In this document: in pieces, positions 1 to 8,315 of the stretch | Numbering within the stretch: position 1 is the first letter of the stretch | Layout of the letters: each line of letters begins with the position of its first letter | Assembly: GCA_003135055.1 (NCBI GenBank) | Contig: PLDF01000177.1 | Coordinates: 7,084-41,240, forward strand | Source of the DNA: Bryobacterales bacterium | GTDB taxonomy: Bacteria > Acidobacteriota > Terriglobia > Bryobacterales > Bryobacteraceae | Reading direction: 5' to 3' | Length of the DNA stretch: 34,157 bases | The notes under the pieces: model-generated | What the model saw: the letters and a program-made list of their open reading frames with translations, nothing else | The model's database searches: none | What the model was told of the DNA's origin: nothing | Translations under genes and position numbers: made by a program

Positions 1-83
1 GTGTGAACGCGTCTTTTGCCGGCGAGAGATCGAACCTGCGTTCACACGAGTGTGAACGCCGCACGTTGAGAACGTGCGCCACG
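1..83 (-). repeat. Tandem-hairpin intergenic repeat, plus a half copy at the window edge
   Basis: Bases 38-47 and 50-59 are perfect 10-bp inverted arms (GCGTTCACAC / GTGTGAACGC). They are followed by a second hairpin, GCACGTT at 61-67 with AACGTGC at 71-77, and then gcgccac. This is the reverse orientation of the element at about 3359-3404. Bases 1-10 are one arm of a further copy cut by the window edge. No coding frame explains the block. It lies downstream of the methyltransferase gene that ends at 127. Confidence 0.75.
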
Positions 84-126
84 CGTTACACCAAAGATCG
101 CCACGGCCTGGTAAGCCTGAAAGCAG

Positions 127-897
127 CTATGCGGCTCGAAACAGCAGCAGATCCAAACTAAACGTCACTCGCATCGCTTCCGCAGGCTTCGATCGCATCG
201 GCCGGTAAATTGAATGCAGCACGTCGCCAACGCCTACAGCGTCCAGATCGGCCACCGTAGCCACTCGCCGCCGGCCCACAAGCCTGAATCCATGTGCGAA
301 CGTCTCCAGAGTCCGGGCCACGCGGTCGCGCCCCACCCCGCGCAACTCGATCAAGTCGTCAGGCGCGGGCAGTGCCACGAGAAGCCGTCCGTCGTCACGC
401 AGCACGCGCCGGAATTCGCCCGCATTCATCCGCGCCGTGATCGACAGCGCCATCGAGAACGAGCGGTCGGCGTACGGCACGAAGCGGTCGGCATTGGCCA
501 CGATCCACTCGCATCCGGGGTAGCGCCGCGCGGCGGCATCCACGGCCGGAATGGAGATGTCGACGCCATGCGCATTGAAGCCGGTCTGGCCGGCGAGGCT
601 GCCAAGGTAGAAGCCGTCGCCGCAGCCGGCATCGAAAACGCTGTCGCCCGGCGAGGCGGCCAGGGTCTCCACAATAGCGTGCAGCAACGGCCCCGTCACG
701 CCGCGGTCGTGCAATCGCCGCCGCGCTGCCACGGCGGCCACCGTGTCGCCCGGCTTTTTGGACCGGCGCTCCTGCGGTTGAAGCAGGTTGATGTATCCGC
801 TGCGCGCGATGTCGAACGAATGTCCACGCGGACACACCACTCGCCGCTCCTCACGCGCCAGCGCCAGGTGGCAGTTATGAACGGGGCAGAGGAGCAT
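127..897 (-). CDS. rlmA: RlmA-type 23S rRNA (guanine-N1)-methyltransferase
   Basis: This is a 256-aa protein of the RlmA/TlrB family, cytoplasmic SAM-dependent enzymes that methylate N1 of a guanine in 23S rRNA helix 35. The N-terminus carries the family zinc knuckle (C4, then C22 and H26) followed by the hallmark GYINLLQPQ and KKPGDT segments. The SAM-binding motif is VFDAGCGDG (residues 87-95), in the usual Rossmann position. The second zinc ligand is not in standard spacing: family members usually have C-x2-C, and here position 7 is His with a Cys at 9. The ATG at 897 lies 13 bp after the rhamnosidase stop, so the two genes are probably co-transcribed. Whether the target is G745 or G748 cannot be read from the sequence. 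Confidence 0.8.
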   Translation of the reverse strand: MLLCPVHNCHLALAREERRVVCPRGHSFDIARSGYINLLQPQERRSKKPGDTVAAVAARRRLHDRGVTGPLLHAIVETLAASPGDSVFDAGCGDGFYLGSLAGQTGFNAHGVDISIPAVDAAARRYPGCEWIVANADRFVPYADRSFSMALSITARMNAGEFRRVLRDDGRLLVALPAPDDLIELRGVGRDRVARTLETFAHGFRLVGRRRVATVADLDAVGVGDVLHSIYRPMRSKPAEAMRVTFSLDLLLFRAA

Positions 898-910
898 CTC
901 AAGCTACCGG

Positions 911-3319
911 TCAAGCTACCAGGAAGCGGTTCATGCCCGGTTGCAAATCATGGCGCACGCCGCGCCACTCGAACTGGCCGGTCACTCCCGGCGGCAGCAC
1001 GACGCTTGCTTCGAAGCCGGAAGTGCGCGGCTCCAGGCGCACCTCGATGCTTCCCCGCGGATGCGGCACTGACCCCGAGACGCCGGTCAGCTTGCCCAGG
1101 TGCGGGCGCACGGAGACGCGGCGGAACGCTGGCGCGGCGGAATCGATACCTAGCACGGTGCGGAATATCTCGATGTTCGGACTGGCGCTCCACGCATGGC
1201 AATCCGAGCGCGACGACTCACCTGGCCGGTCCACCGTCTCGGCGAACGTGGTCAAGCCGCGGGCAAACATGTCGCGCCAGGGAGCCAGTCGGTCGAGGTA
1301 ACTGTCCCCTTCGCCCACCTTAGCCAGCGCGCAATGAACATAGTATTGGAAGAACAATCCGGGTTCGGCCAAACCCGCTGTAAGAATCCGCAGCATGAGC
1401 TGGCGCGCGGGGGCGCCATCAATTACGCCAGCCAGCACCGCCAATGTATTGGCGTGTTGCGAAAACTGCTGCTTGCGCGGCGTATCGGCGTAAAGCTGCT
1501 TGCCGGAATCCCAATAGAGCGTCTGCACGGTTTCGCGGAGCTGCCGCTCGCGCTCCCGATAGAGATCGGCCATGGCGCGCAGCCCCAGCCCGCCTTCCAG
1601 CTCGGCGGCCCATTGGTAGGCAAGCAGCAGATGCAGATCGAATATCGCGGAGCTGTTATTGGGTTCCGGCGCATCGACCTCCTGCGGCGCTTCGCCATTA
1701 GGCCACGATGGCACCCAATCGAAATAGCGCCACCACGGCAGCGGCCCCAGCGCGCCGTTTTTCTGTTGATAGCTCTCAAAGAAGCTAAGCACGGCGCGCA
1801 CGCCGGGCAGCATGGCGCGTACGAAATCGGGATCGTCGGCGTACCACCAATAATCGTGAACCATGGCGATCCACCACAGCGAGAAGCCGGGAATGAACTG
1901 CTCGAGGCGCGTGGGGAAGCGGCTCATGGTGCAACCGTTGCTCTGCCGCGAGTCGTTGATCTGGTCGATGGCGTTGCGCATCAGGCGCGCATCGCCGCTG
2001 TTGAAGAGCGAGACCAGACACTGCACGCGCGTATCGCCGACGTACTGCAGTTGCTCGTAGTAGGGGCAATCCATGTAGGTTTCGTGGGCGCAGAGCCGCG
2101 CGGTGCGCCAGCCCACTTCCAGAATGCGATTGAGCTCCGGCGCGCCGGCGTCGAACTGCGCGTGGCGCTCGAACGGGAAGCCGGTGTAGGTGGCGCGGAG
2201 ATCTTCCACGGTTAGTGGCTCGTCATTGGTTTGAATGTCGAGTTCCAGGTAGCGATAGGCGCGCCACCAGAGCGGGCGGAAGGTGCGGCGCGGGCCGCCG
2301 TCGGCGACGAATTGATCGTGACTGCCGATGAATTGCTTGCCCTCGATCTCATTGCGATTGCCCTTCTCCATGGTGCGGCTTCCGCCGGAAGGGGCCTCGA
2401 AGAGCCCCTCTGCATAGCCGAGCTTGACCACGGCGCCTTTGCCGCCGCTCACAGTCAGCTCGGGATAAGCGGTGGTGAGATAGCTCTGATCGAGCAGCAG
2501 AGTGGCGTGCGTGTGGGCGGGAATCCGGAACGGCTGCGGCTGTGCGGGGAAGTTGGCAGGCTGAGGAATCCCGGTCGCGCGCCGCACGCTTTGCAACCGC
2601 TCAGGCCGCTCTTCCATGGCGGGAATAGGGCGCGCAACCAGCATCCAGCGCGAGTGGACATCGCGCGCTTCGCGGCCGGCCGCGGGGCCTATCACTGCCG
2701 CCGCGGGCCAATGCGAGTCGTCGAAATCGGCGCCTTCCCACCCCCAAGGATGCGCGGCGCCGGTCACCAGATCGCCCGGACCCACCACGTAGTAGGCGTG
2801 AACGTCGGTGGCCGGCAACGGAGCGTAGGATTCGTCGCGCGCGCATTTCCACTGCGCGCCGGTATCGGCCACGCGTTCGGCGGCGGTATCGCCCTGGAGC
2901 ACGAATCCCGTCCGGAGCGTGATCTGAGCTTCGGGCGCCAGGTCGCCAAAGTTCCACACCACGGCGGCGAACGTATTCTTGCCGGCGTTAAGATAGGGCG
3001 CCGCGTCCACGGTTTCGTAGCGCCAATGGAACAGGTCGCCGCGCGCAGGTCCCCAGGAAACCCGGTGGCCATTGACGAACAACTGGTAGCGGTTGTCGCC
3101 GCTCACATGTACCACGAACCGCGCTGGTTTGCCGGGCAGCTCGAAGGTGCGGCGGAAATGGCAGACGCCGTATTCGGTGGGGTGTTCGCCGGGCACGGAG
3201 ATCCATTTCGATGTCCACTGGCGCCGCAGCAGGCCGGTGTCCTGAGCGGCAAGGGGAGCCGAGGCGAGTGCGGCGGCGGCCGCGCTTTCGAGCAGGAATT
3301 GGCGGCGTGTGGGGTTCAT
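911..3319 (-). CDS. Exported alpha-L-rhamnosidase-like glycoside hydrolase (GH78)
   Basis: This 802-aa protein is predicted to remove terminal alpha-L-rhamnose from glycans outside the cytoplasm. The first residues (TRRQFLLES followed by an Ala-rich stretch ending near SAPLAAQ) form a twin-arginine-type signal peptide. A carbohydrate-binding-like beta region covers roughly 35-240, with RYQLFVNG near 77-84. The six-hairpin catalytic domain follows. It contains [16 protein letters not shown] (416-431), the counterpart of the GH78 acid-residue segment, and [12 protein letters not shown] (703-714) near the C-terminal beta domain. The length is typical of GH78. Activity on a particular glycan is inference. 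The RlmA gene follows within 13 bp. A tandem-hairpin repeat sits just upstream of the start. Confidence 0.85.
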   Translation of the reverse strand: MNPTRRQFLLESAAAAALASAPLAAQDTGLLRRQWTSKWISVPGEHPTEYGVCHFRRTFELPGKPARFVVHVSGDNRYQLFVNGHRVSWGPARGDLFHWRYETVDAAPYLNAGKNTFAAVVWNFGDLAPEAQITLRTGFVLQGDTAAERVADTGAQWKCARDESYAPLPATDVHAYYVVGPGDLVTGAAHPWGWEGADFDDSHWPAAAVIGPAAGREARDVHSRWMLVARPIPAMEERPERLQSVRRATGIPQPANFPAQPQPFRIPAHTHATLLLDQSYLTTAYPELTVSGGKGAVVKLGYAEGLFEAPSGGSRTMEKGNRNEIEGKQFIGSHDQFVADGGPRRTFRPLWWRAYRYLELDIQTNDEPLTVEDLRATYTGFPFERHAQFDAGAPELNRILEVGWRTARLCAHETYMDCPYYEQLQYVGDTRVQCLVSLFNSGDARLMRNAIDQINDSRQSNGCTMSRFPTRLEQFIPGFSLWWIAMVHDYWWYADDPDFVRAMLPGVRAVLSFFESYQQKNGALGPLPWWRYFDWVPSWPNGEAPQEVDAPEPNNSSAIFDLHLLLAYQWAAELEGGLGLRAMADLYRERERQLRETVQTLYWDSGKQLYADTPRKQQFSQHANTLAVLAGVIDGAPARQLMLRILTAGLAEPGLFFQYYVHCALAKVGEGDSYLDRLAPWRDMFARGLTTFAETVDRPGESSRSDCHAWSASPNIEIFRTVLGIDSAAPAFRRVSVRPHLGKLTGVSGSVPHPRGSIEVRLEPRTSGFEASVVLPPGVTGQFEWRGVRHDLQPGMNRFLVA

Positions 3320-3358
3320 TTAGCTGGCCCTTTCATAAACTCGGTATCAGTGCAGATC

Positions 3359-3404
3359 GTGGCGCACGCACTCCTGCGTGCAGCGTTCACACTCGTGTGA
3401 ACGC
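3359..3404 (+). repeat. Tandem-hairpin intergenic repeat
   Basis: This is the clearest copy of the family. Hairpin A has arms GCACGCA (3364-3370) and TGCGTGC (3375-3381). Hairpin B has perfect 10-bp arms at 3383-3392 and 3395-3404 around a 2-nt centre. The element begins with the shared edge motif GTGGCGC. It lies between two minus-strand genes, where it would be read just after the amidohydrolase stop and just before the rhamnosidase start. There is no T-tract, so any terminator role is inference. Confidence 0.8.
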
Positions 3405-3427
3405 GCTGTAGTCCTCGTGCGCGCCAT

Positions 3428-4726
3428 TCAGCTGGCCCTTTCGAGGACGGTTTCCAGCAGCACATTCGCTCCGTTGGCGCAATCTTCCCAGCGGCTGAAC
3501 TCTTTGGGTGCGTGGCTGATTCCGTCCACGCTAGGGACGAAAATCATACCCATGGGTCCTAATCTCGCCATCATCTGGGCGTCGTGTCCCGCGCCGCTCG
3601 GCAGACGCTTCGATTGCAGGCCCAGCCGGGCGCAAGCCGCTTCAATCGACTTCTGAATCTCCGGCGAAGCCAGCGCGGAATCGTGATGCGCCGCCGGACG
3701 AATCGTGATTTCGGTTCCGGTCTGTGCGGCGATCGCCTTGGCGCGGGTCCGGATCTCTTCGGCGAGCTTCGCGATTTTTTCCGCCGAGAGATCGCGCAGC
3801 TCGATGGTCATCCGGACCAGGCCGGGCACAACATTGGCGGCATTCGGCGTCACCGAAAGCTGACCGACGGTTCCGACCTGGCGGCCGGGTTCGCGCCGCA
3901 CTACATCGTTCACCGCGATGGTCAGGTGGGAAGCAGCAAGCAAGGCATCGCGGCGGTCCGGCATGGGGGTCGTGCCGGCGTGATTAGCCACGCCCCGGAT
4001 TTCGACGTCGTAACGGTCGATGGCGACAATGCCTTCCACCACGCCGATGGGGACGCCGGCTTTATCCAGCGTGCCGCCCTGCTCGATATGCAGTTCCAGG
4101 TAGCAGTGGAACGAGCCGGGCGTACGGCGCGCATCGGCGATGCGCTCGGGGTTGCCGCCCAACTTGCGAATGGCGTCGGCCTGTTTCATGCCGTTCCACA
4201 CGAGATCCAATTCGGCGGCGGCGAAATCGCCGGCTGCCGCGCGGCTGCCGTAGAGCCCGTTATTGAATGCCACGCCTTCCTCGTTCGACCAGATCACGAC
4301 CTCTAGCGGACGTCGCGTCACAAGGCCGGCTTCGCGGATGGTTTGGACGACTTCGATCGCGCCCACAGATCCCAGGTCGCCGTCGAAGTTGCCGCCGTTG
4401 GGCACCGAATCTATGTGGGAACCGAACAGCACCGGGGGCAGGGAAGAGTCGACGCCCTGGCGTCGCGCGACGATGTTACCTGCGGCGTCGATCCGCGGTT
4501 TCAGGCCGGCCGTTTCCATCAGGCTCATCGCGTAGCGGCGTCCGGCCACGTCGGCATCGGAATAGGCAACGCGGCTGACGCCATCGGCAAACGCGCCGCC
4601 GGCGGGACGGCCGAAAACGCTGAGGGCTTCCAGGCGTTGGCGCAGACGGCCGGCATTGACCCGCGGAGACGCCGCGCGAGTGAGGCTTGCGAGCGCCATC
4701 GCTCCCAGAAACTGACGCCGCTTCAT
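3428..4726 (-). CDS. Exported M20-family amidohydrolase (allantoate amidohydrolase / N-carbamoyl-L-amino acid hydrolase type)
   Basis: This 432-aa metal-dependent hydrolase opens N-carbamoyl or ureido amide bonds. The binuclear metal set is visible: H104 (GSHIDSVPNGG), D115 (FDGD), E149/E150 (SNEEG), H213 (ELHIEQGG) and H405 (SHAPKE). The family substrate/dimer motif NHAGTTPMPDRRDA starts near 248. I chose the ATG at 4726 because MKRRQFLGAMALAS there is a twin-arginine-like export signal, while the longer frame to 4801 would read 25 codons through a hairpin repeat. An exported member is unusual, since characterised allantoate and carbamoyl hydrolases are cytoplasmic. The substrate cannot be set from sequence, and no purine-catabolism genes lie nearby. 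Confidence 0.85.
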   Translation of the reverse strand: MKRRQFLGAMALASLTRAASPRVNAGRLRQRLEALSVFGRPAGGAFADGVSRVAYSDADVAGRRYAMSLMETAGLKPRIDAAGNIVARRQGVDSSLPPVLFGSHIDSVPNGGNFDGDLGSVGAIEVVQTIREAGLVTRRPLEVVIWSNEEGVAFNNGLYGSRAAAGDFAAAELDLVWNGMKQADAIRKLGGNPERIADARRTPGSFHCYLELHIEQGGTLDKAGVPIGVVEGIVAIDRYDVEIRGVANHAGTTPMPDRRDALLAASHLTIAVNDVVRREPGRQVGTVGQLSVTPNAANVVPGLVRMTIELRDLSAEKIAKLAEEIRTRAKAIAAQTGTEITIRPAAHHDSALASPEIQKSIEAACARLGLQSKRLPSGAGHDAQMMARLGPMGMIFVPSVDGISHAPKEFSRWEDCANGANVLLETVLERAS

Positions 4727-4756
4727 AGTTGGGATCTCACGAAAGCAGTTTACACC

Positions 4757-4815
4757 GTGGCGCACGCACTCTTGCGTCGCACTCTTGCGTGCAGCGTTCA
4801 CAATCGTGTGAACGC
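4757..4815 (+). repeat. Tandem-hairpin intergenic repeat with internal duplication
   Basis: Hairpin B has 9-bp arms GCGTTCACA (4794-4802) and TGTGAACGC (4807-4815). In hairpin A the unit cgcactcttgcgt is duplicated (about 4765-4791), so this copy is longer than the others. It lies between the kinase stop at 4839 and the amidohydrolase start at 4726 and overlaps the spurious upstream extension of the amidohydrolase frame. Confidence 0.75.
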
Positions 4816-4838
4816 GCTTCGTCCGTGCGCCGCCACCC

Positions 4839-6545
4839 TCACCGCCGTACTTTCACCGTCTGATCGCCGTCGAAGTAGGCGATGAATTCATCGCCGGCAG
4901 CAGCAGCCAAATCCTTCGGAGCCGCACGGTCGTGAGGATCAAGCTGCCGTTCGCTCTTGCCGGCGCCGTTGCCCGGCGTGGCGCGAACCTTCAGTTGCGA
5001 TCCGTCGGCAGCCGTAACCTCCAGCAGCCTATAGGTGGGCTTGCTGGACTTGATAATGAACTTCTTCTTGCTCTTCTGCACAATTTCGCCGGTGACGATG
5101 GCCCCTTTCGCGACCACCACTGCACCGCCGATCATAAGGTCCTGGCTTACTTGAAATCGCAGCCGCAGCCCCTGCGGAGCGTCGGCGGGAACATCCTCCA
5201 GCAACGTCGTGGCAACCGGCGTCCCGCTGGCGATACTCACAGTCTGAGCCGCGACATTCGCCGGCGCCGGATTCCCCGCGCCGGTTGGATTGCGCATCGC
5301 CTGAATCACTGCGTCCGGAACGCCGGCCTTGGTCAGACGAATGATCTGCGCCGTCGACAAATCGAATTTCGTTTTGGAAGATTCGATCTGACCGATGATA
5401 AGCTGCGTAGAAACCTTCGCCTGTACCATCTCCAGCACGCCATCGTTGGTGAGCACGGCGTCGGCCAGTGGTGAAGGCTTAATCTCCGAGGGTTTGGCCG
5501 CAGCCTTCCCTGGGACCGGCGGCATAGCCCGCCGCGCCGCGCTGCGATTCATCCACCACCAAGCTCCGGCCGTTAAGAGAATTGCCAGAAAGGCGCCGGC
5601 CAGGGCAAGCGGGATGATTTGCGGCCTCATTCTGGCGGCCACGGGCGTCCTCGCGGCCACGGGCGGTGGGGTTTTCAGCACGCCGGAATCGGACCGCTGC
5701 TTCAGTGCCGCCAATTGGGAATGCACCTCTCCCATGGACTGCCAGCGCTGCTCCGGATCTTTCCGAAGGGCGCGGTGAACCAGTTGTTCCAGCTCGGGAG
5801 CGACGGTAACAATCTCCCCAATGGGCTGGGCCTCGTCCCGCAGAATTGCGGAAAGCGTCGAGATCATGGAGTCTGCGGCAAACGCCTTCCTCCCCGTAAT
5901 CATTTCGTATAGCACCACGCCAAACGAAAAGATGTCGGAGCGCGGGTCCACTCTTTTGCCTTCCGCCTGCTCCGGCGACATGTAGTTGACCGTGCCCAGG
6001 ATCGAGCCTTCCATGGTCAGGGGATCCGGCCCGACGGGCAGCGTATCGTCGGTCAGCGATGTGAGCATGCTGTTTTCCGTGAGCTTGGCGAGTCCGAAAT
6101 CGAGGATCTTGACCAGCCCGGATTCCGTCACCATGATGTTGGCGGGCTTGAGGTCGCGATGGATAATGCCCGCGGCGTGCGCCGCCCGCAGCGCGTCCGC
6201 CATCTGCACGGAGTACTTCAGGATATCCGCCGCGGGCAACCCGGATGGCGCGATGAGCTCCGTAAGCGGCTTCCCATTTACGAATTCCATCACCATGAAC
6301 TCCTTGCCATCGTGAGACACAATGTCATGGATGGTGATGATGTTCGGATGGTTCAAACTGGAAGCGGCCTGCGCCTCCTGAATGAACCGCCGCCGGCGCT
6401 CCGGATCGCCCGAATTGCCTGCCGCGAGCACTTTTATGGCGACGGTGCGGTTCAGGCGGGTATCCTGGGCCTTGTAGATGTCGCCCATGCCACCGGCGCC
6501 CAGTTTCTGTAGAATCTGATACTGAAGTATGGTCTGGCCTAGCAT
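4839..6545 (-). CDS. Membrane Ser/Thr protein kinase (PknB/Hanks type) with C-terminal extracytoplasmic domain
   Basis: This 568-aa protein has a complete kinase domain at about 8-280: glycine loop GAGGMG (16-21), ATP lysine K38, catalytic HRDLKPAN (129-136), DFG (149-151) and SPE (190-192). The HRD arginine marks an RD kinase. After a Pro/Ala-rich linker there is one membrane segment (about 310-331, ending AGAWWWM), so the kinase is cytosolic and the tail is outside. The tail has a helical segment with paired phrases (VLEMVQAKVSTQLIIGQI, IIRLTKAGVPDAVIQAM; 370-418) and then a beta-rich stretch that may sense a ligand or bind envelope partners. No PASTA repeats are present. Many acidobacterial kinases share this layout. 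Substrates are unknown, and no phosphatase or FHA gene is adjacent. Confidence 0.9.
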   Translation of the reverse strand: MLGQTILQYQILQKLGAGGMGDIYKAQDTRLNRTVAIKVLAAGNSGDPERRRRFIQEAQAASSLNHPNIITIHDIVSHDGKEFMVMEFVNGKPLTELIAPSGLPAADILKYSVQMADALRAAHAAGIIHRDLKPANIMVTESGLVKILDFGLAKLTENSMLTSLTDDTLPVGPDPLTMEGSILGTVNYMSPEQAEGKRVDPRSDIFSFGVVLYEMITGRKAFAADSMISTLSAILRDEAQPIGEIVTVAPELEQLVHRALRKDPEQRWQSMGEVHSQLAALKQRSDSGVLKTPPPVAARTPVAARMRPQIIPLALAGAFLAILLTAGAWWWMNRSAARRAMPPVPGKAAAKPSEIKPSPLADAVLTNDGVLEMVQAKVSTQLIIGQIESSKTKFDLSTAQIIRLTKAGVPDAVIQAMRNPTGAGNPAPANVAAQTVSIASGTPVATTLLEDVPADAPQGLRLRFQVSQDLMIGGAVVVAKGAIVTGEIVQKSKKKFIIKSSKPTYRLLEVTAADGSQLKVRATPGNGAGKSERQLDPHDRAAPKDLAAAAGDEFIAYFDGDQTVKVRR

Positions 6546-6588
6546 GGAGAACAGAGTCTCCAGTGTGCCACACGAACGGGCCAGGGCT

Positions 6589-6647
6589 CGTGGCGCACGG
6601 GGCGCCTTCTGGGCCCATGCGTGCAGCGTTCACACTCGGGTGAACGC
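6589..6647 (+). repeat. Degenerate tandem-hairpin repeat
   Basis: The block starts with gtggcgcacg and ends with hairpin B, arms GCGTTCAC (6626-6633) and GTGAACGC (6640-6647). The hairpin A region has diverged and carries a GGGCCC insertion. It lies in the 148-bp gap between the kinase start and the stop of the small Cys-rich gene. Confidence 0.6.
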
Positions 6648-6693
6648 GCTTGGGTCCTCGCGCGACGCGGTAGGGCCCTGGGGGCGGCTGCTC

Positions 6694-6966
6694 CTACATC
6701 TCCGATAGAGGAGATGAGAATCTCGGCGGGCGGTCGCCATAGTAGGTTGGGTCGGCGAATTTCTCTCTGAATACCTTCTCCCAGCGCGCCTCTTCGGTGC
6801 ACGTATGGCACACGCCGCAGCGGCACCGGGACATTTTGAGCCGTTTAGGGAGGTGAATGGGGTGCGCGGATGTCGCCGTACCCTGGCTCCTTGCCCCGAT
6901 TGCCGGGGTGTGGGAGCCCGCTAACAATTGCTCAATGACGTTAACTTGCGATAGTTCCAATTCCAT
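6694..6966 (-). CDS. Small Cys-rich protein of unknown function
   Basis: This is a 90-aa protein. The ATG at 6966 is preceded by a strong ribosome site (GGAGGAA about 4 nt upstream), and a promoter-like pair lies at 7050-7078. The centre holds C48-x-C50-x2-C53-x2-C56, which could bind zinc or another metal. It is followed by a conserved-looking aromatic and charged tail (ARWEKVFREKFADPTYYGDRP, residues 60-80). I have an impression of similar short Cys-motif proteins in acidobacterial genomes but cannot name a family. The N-terminal 40 residues look low in structure. A longer frame to 7029 exists but has no better start. Role unknown; a small zinc-ribbon adaptor or regulator is one possibility. 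Confidence 0.65.
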   Translation of the reverse strand: MELELSQVNVIEQLLAGSHTPAIGARSQGTATSAHPIHLPKRLKMSRCRCGVCHTCTEEARWEKVFREKFADPTYYGDRPPRFSSPLSEM

Positions 6967-7049
6967 GCTTTCCTCCGTGCCGCGGCCGGCGTTTGGCTCT
7001 CCGTGCGGCGAGATGGCAGATCTGGACATTCCGGGTTCGTCTACAGGCG

Positions 7050-7078
7050 ATTATGGTGGAACGTGGCGTGTATTTCAA
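7050..7078 (-). promoter_or_regulatory. Sigma-70-type promoter for the small Cys-rich gene
   Basis: On the minus strand, TTGAAA (7073-7078) and CATAAT (7050-7055) are separated by exactly 17 bp. A transcript starting near 7043 would give a leader of about 77 nt before the ATG at 6966. The match is by eye, without statistics. Confidence 0.5.
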
Positions 7079-7248
7079 TTCCACTATCGGCATGATTCGG
7101 GTTGTTAACTTAAGAGGGTTACTTGAGATTACCAACGATAGTAGACAAACGCCCGCAAACCAGAGCGGTTTCTTGGAGTGCACGCTAAGCCAAATGCTAA
7201 GCCGCGCGAAAAGGCGCTGGCCGCCGGCCTATCGCGCTGAGCTCGCCC

Positions 7249-8034
7249 TTATCGCAGAAACCCGCTGCGGCCGCTCGATTGCAGGCTCAACGCGTCGTTG
7301 CGCTCGTCGTCCAACGCCAATATCCGGCGCAGCTCCTCAGACAGCGACGCCTGCGTTTCCGGCCGAAGCAAGCGTTTCTGGTATTGCTGCTGAGGCTGAT
7401 CGCCACGCACGAAGAAGGCGTGCAGAGAACGGCGTGGCGCGGCCGTGCGATTCGCGGTTCCGCCGTGCCATAGATGGGCGTTCATCAGGATTACGTCGCC
7501 GGCCGCGCCCAGCGCCAGCCGCTCTTCCGGATGTGCGGCCCACGGGTCGCGCAACGCTTGTTGCGGGAGCTTTCCCGAAACGTGCGATCCGGGCACGAAC
7601 CGGGTGGCGCCGTTCTCGGGCGTGAAATGGTCCAGCAGCCAGATGGAATTGAAAACCGCATTGCCCTTCGCATCCGGCAGCAATCCCATGTCGCAATGCA
7701 GCGGTTGCGACGAGTTGGAAAGCGGTTCGGCGGCGCGGTAATTCAAGCTACCGAGCTTGAAGTCGGGCCCCAGCACCGCCCCGGCCGCCTCCAGCAGCTC
7801 GGAGTGGCAGATCACCTGCTGAAACACCTGTCCTTTGTCGACTAAGTTGGCGAGGCGCTGGGCGTTTTCCTCTTTGCGAAATTCCGCGCCCGCATTTTCG
7901 CCTTCGAGGTCCAGTTGCCGGGCTGTGGCTGTGCGCAAAGCTTCGAGCCACGCGGCGTCGATCACTCCCGTGAGTATAAGATACCCTTCGACTTGAAGCT
8001 GGCGAATCTGTTCCTCCGTCATAACGAAGAGCAT
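7249..8034 (-). CDS. Phytanoyl-CoA dioxygenase (PhyH)-family Fe(II)/2-oxoglutarate oxygenase
   Basis: This 261-aa cytoplasmic oxygenase belongs to the PhyH superfamily, which hydroxylates small molecules or lipids using Fe(II), O2 and 2-oxoglutarate. The iron triad is H113 and D115 (LHCDMG) with H190 (HLWHGG). The Arg pair near 201-202 (PRRSLHAFFVR) is in place to hold 2-oxoglutarate, and FVPGSH (146-151) is another PhyH landmark. ATG 8034 and ATG 8022 are both possible starts, and neither has a strong ribosome site. It is divergent from the radical SAM gene across a repeat-rich gap. The substrate is unknown. Confidence 0.85.
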   Translation of the reverse strand: MLFVMTEEQIRQLQVEGYLILTGVIDAAWLEALRTATARQLDLEGENAGAEFRKEENAQRLANLVDKGQVFQQVICHSELLEAAGAVLGPDFKLGSLNYRAAEPLSNSSQPLHCDMGLLPDAKGNAVFNSIWLLDHFTPENGATRFVPGSHVSGKLPQQALRDPWAAHPEERLALGAAGDVILMNAHLWHGGTANRTAAPRRSLHAFFVRGDQPQQQYQKRLLRPETQASLSEELRRILALDDERNDALSLQSSGRSGFLR

Positions 8035-8120
8035 TGTAGCTCAAGGGCTCTTGCGTAGGAGGCCAAGCATATGGCGACCCGATTGAGCCGGAGCGCTTCC
8101 GATAGAAATCCGTTGTTAAC

Positions 8121-8146
8121 CTGCGGCGGATTGTGAATCCGCCTGC
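8121..8146 (+). repeat. REP-like palindrome, left copy of an inverted pair
   Basis: The core is GGCGGATT (8125-8132), GTG, AATCCGCC (8136-8143), a perfect 8-bp stem with a 3-nt loop. The full 26 bases are the exact reverse complement of 8258-8283. Confidence 0.8.
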
Positions 8147-8257
8147 TGGAGTTACCCGCGCGGGCATCCCGACATCGCTGAAGGAACTTCCCTGGCGGTT
8201 AAATGTAGAGACTCAGAGTCCGCGTTTGGCTTACTCGCAGGGGAGCGTCAAAGCCCG

Positions 8258-8283
8258 GCAGGCGGATTCACAATCCGCCGCAG
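8258..8283 (-). repeat. REP-like palindrome, right copy of an inverted pair
   Basis: The core is GGCGGATT (8261-8268), CAC, AATCCGCC (8272-8279). All 26 bases match the reverse complement of 8121-8146. A partial extra unit (gatccgccgcagg) follows at once, then a different repeat family. Confidence 0.8.
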
Positions 8284-8293
8284 GATCCGCCGC

Positions 8294-8315
8294 AGGATTG
8301 ACAATCTGCCCCACC
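8294..8315 (+). repeat. Copy of the TGACAA-x-CTGCCCCAC repeat family
   Basis: The stretch aggattgacaatctgcccc matches the block at 22115-22132 (CAGGCCTGACAACCTGCCCC) apart from a few bases. CAGxxTGACAAxCTG is a short palindrome, followed by the constant tail CCCCAC. It lies next to the 26-bp inverted pair. Confidence 0.55.

Noticed and set aside
214..1323. Long plus-strand frames opposite the rhamnosidase and methyltransferase genes
   Set aside because: They are antisense shadows of high-GC coding sequence; the proteins are Arg/Pro-rich with no recognisable motif.
6993..7130. tRNA-like fragments (GGTTCGTCT-like T-loop) in the gap upstream of the small Cys-rich gene
   Set aside because: No acceptor stem or anticodon arm can be formed around it, and the segment contains the promoter of the minus-strand gene.
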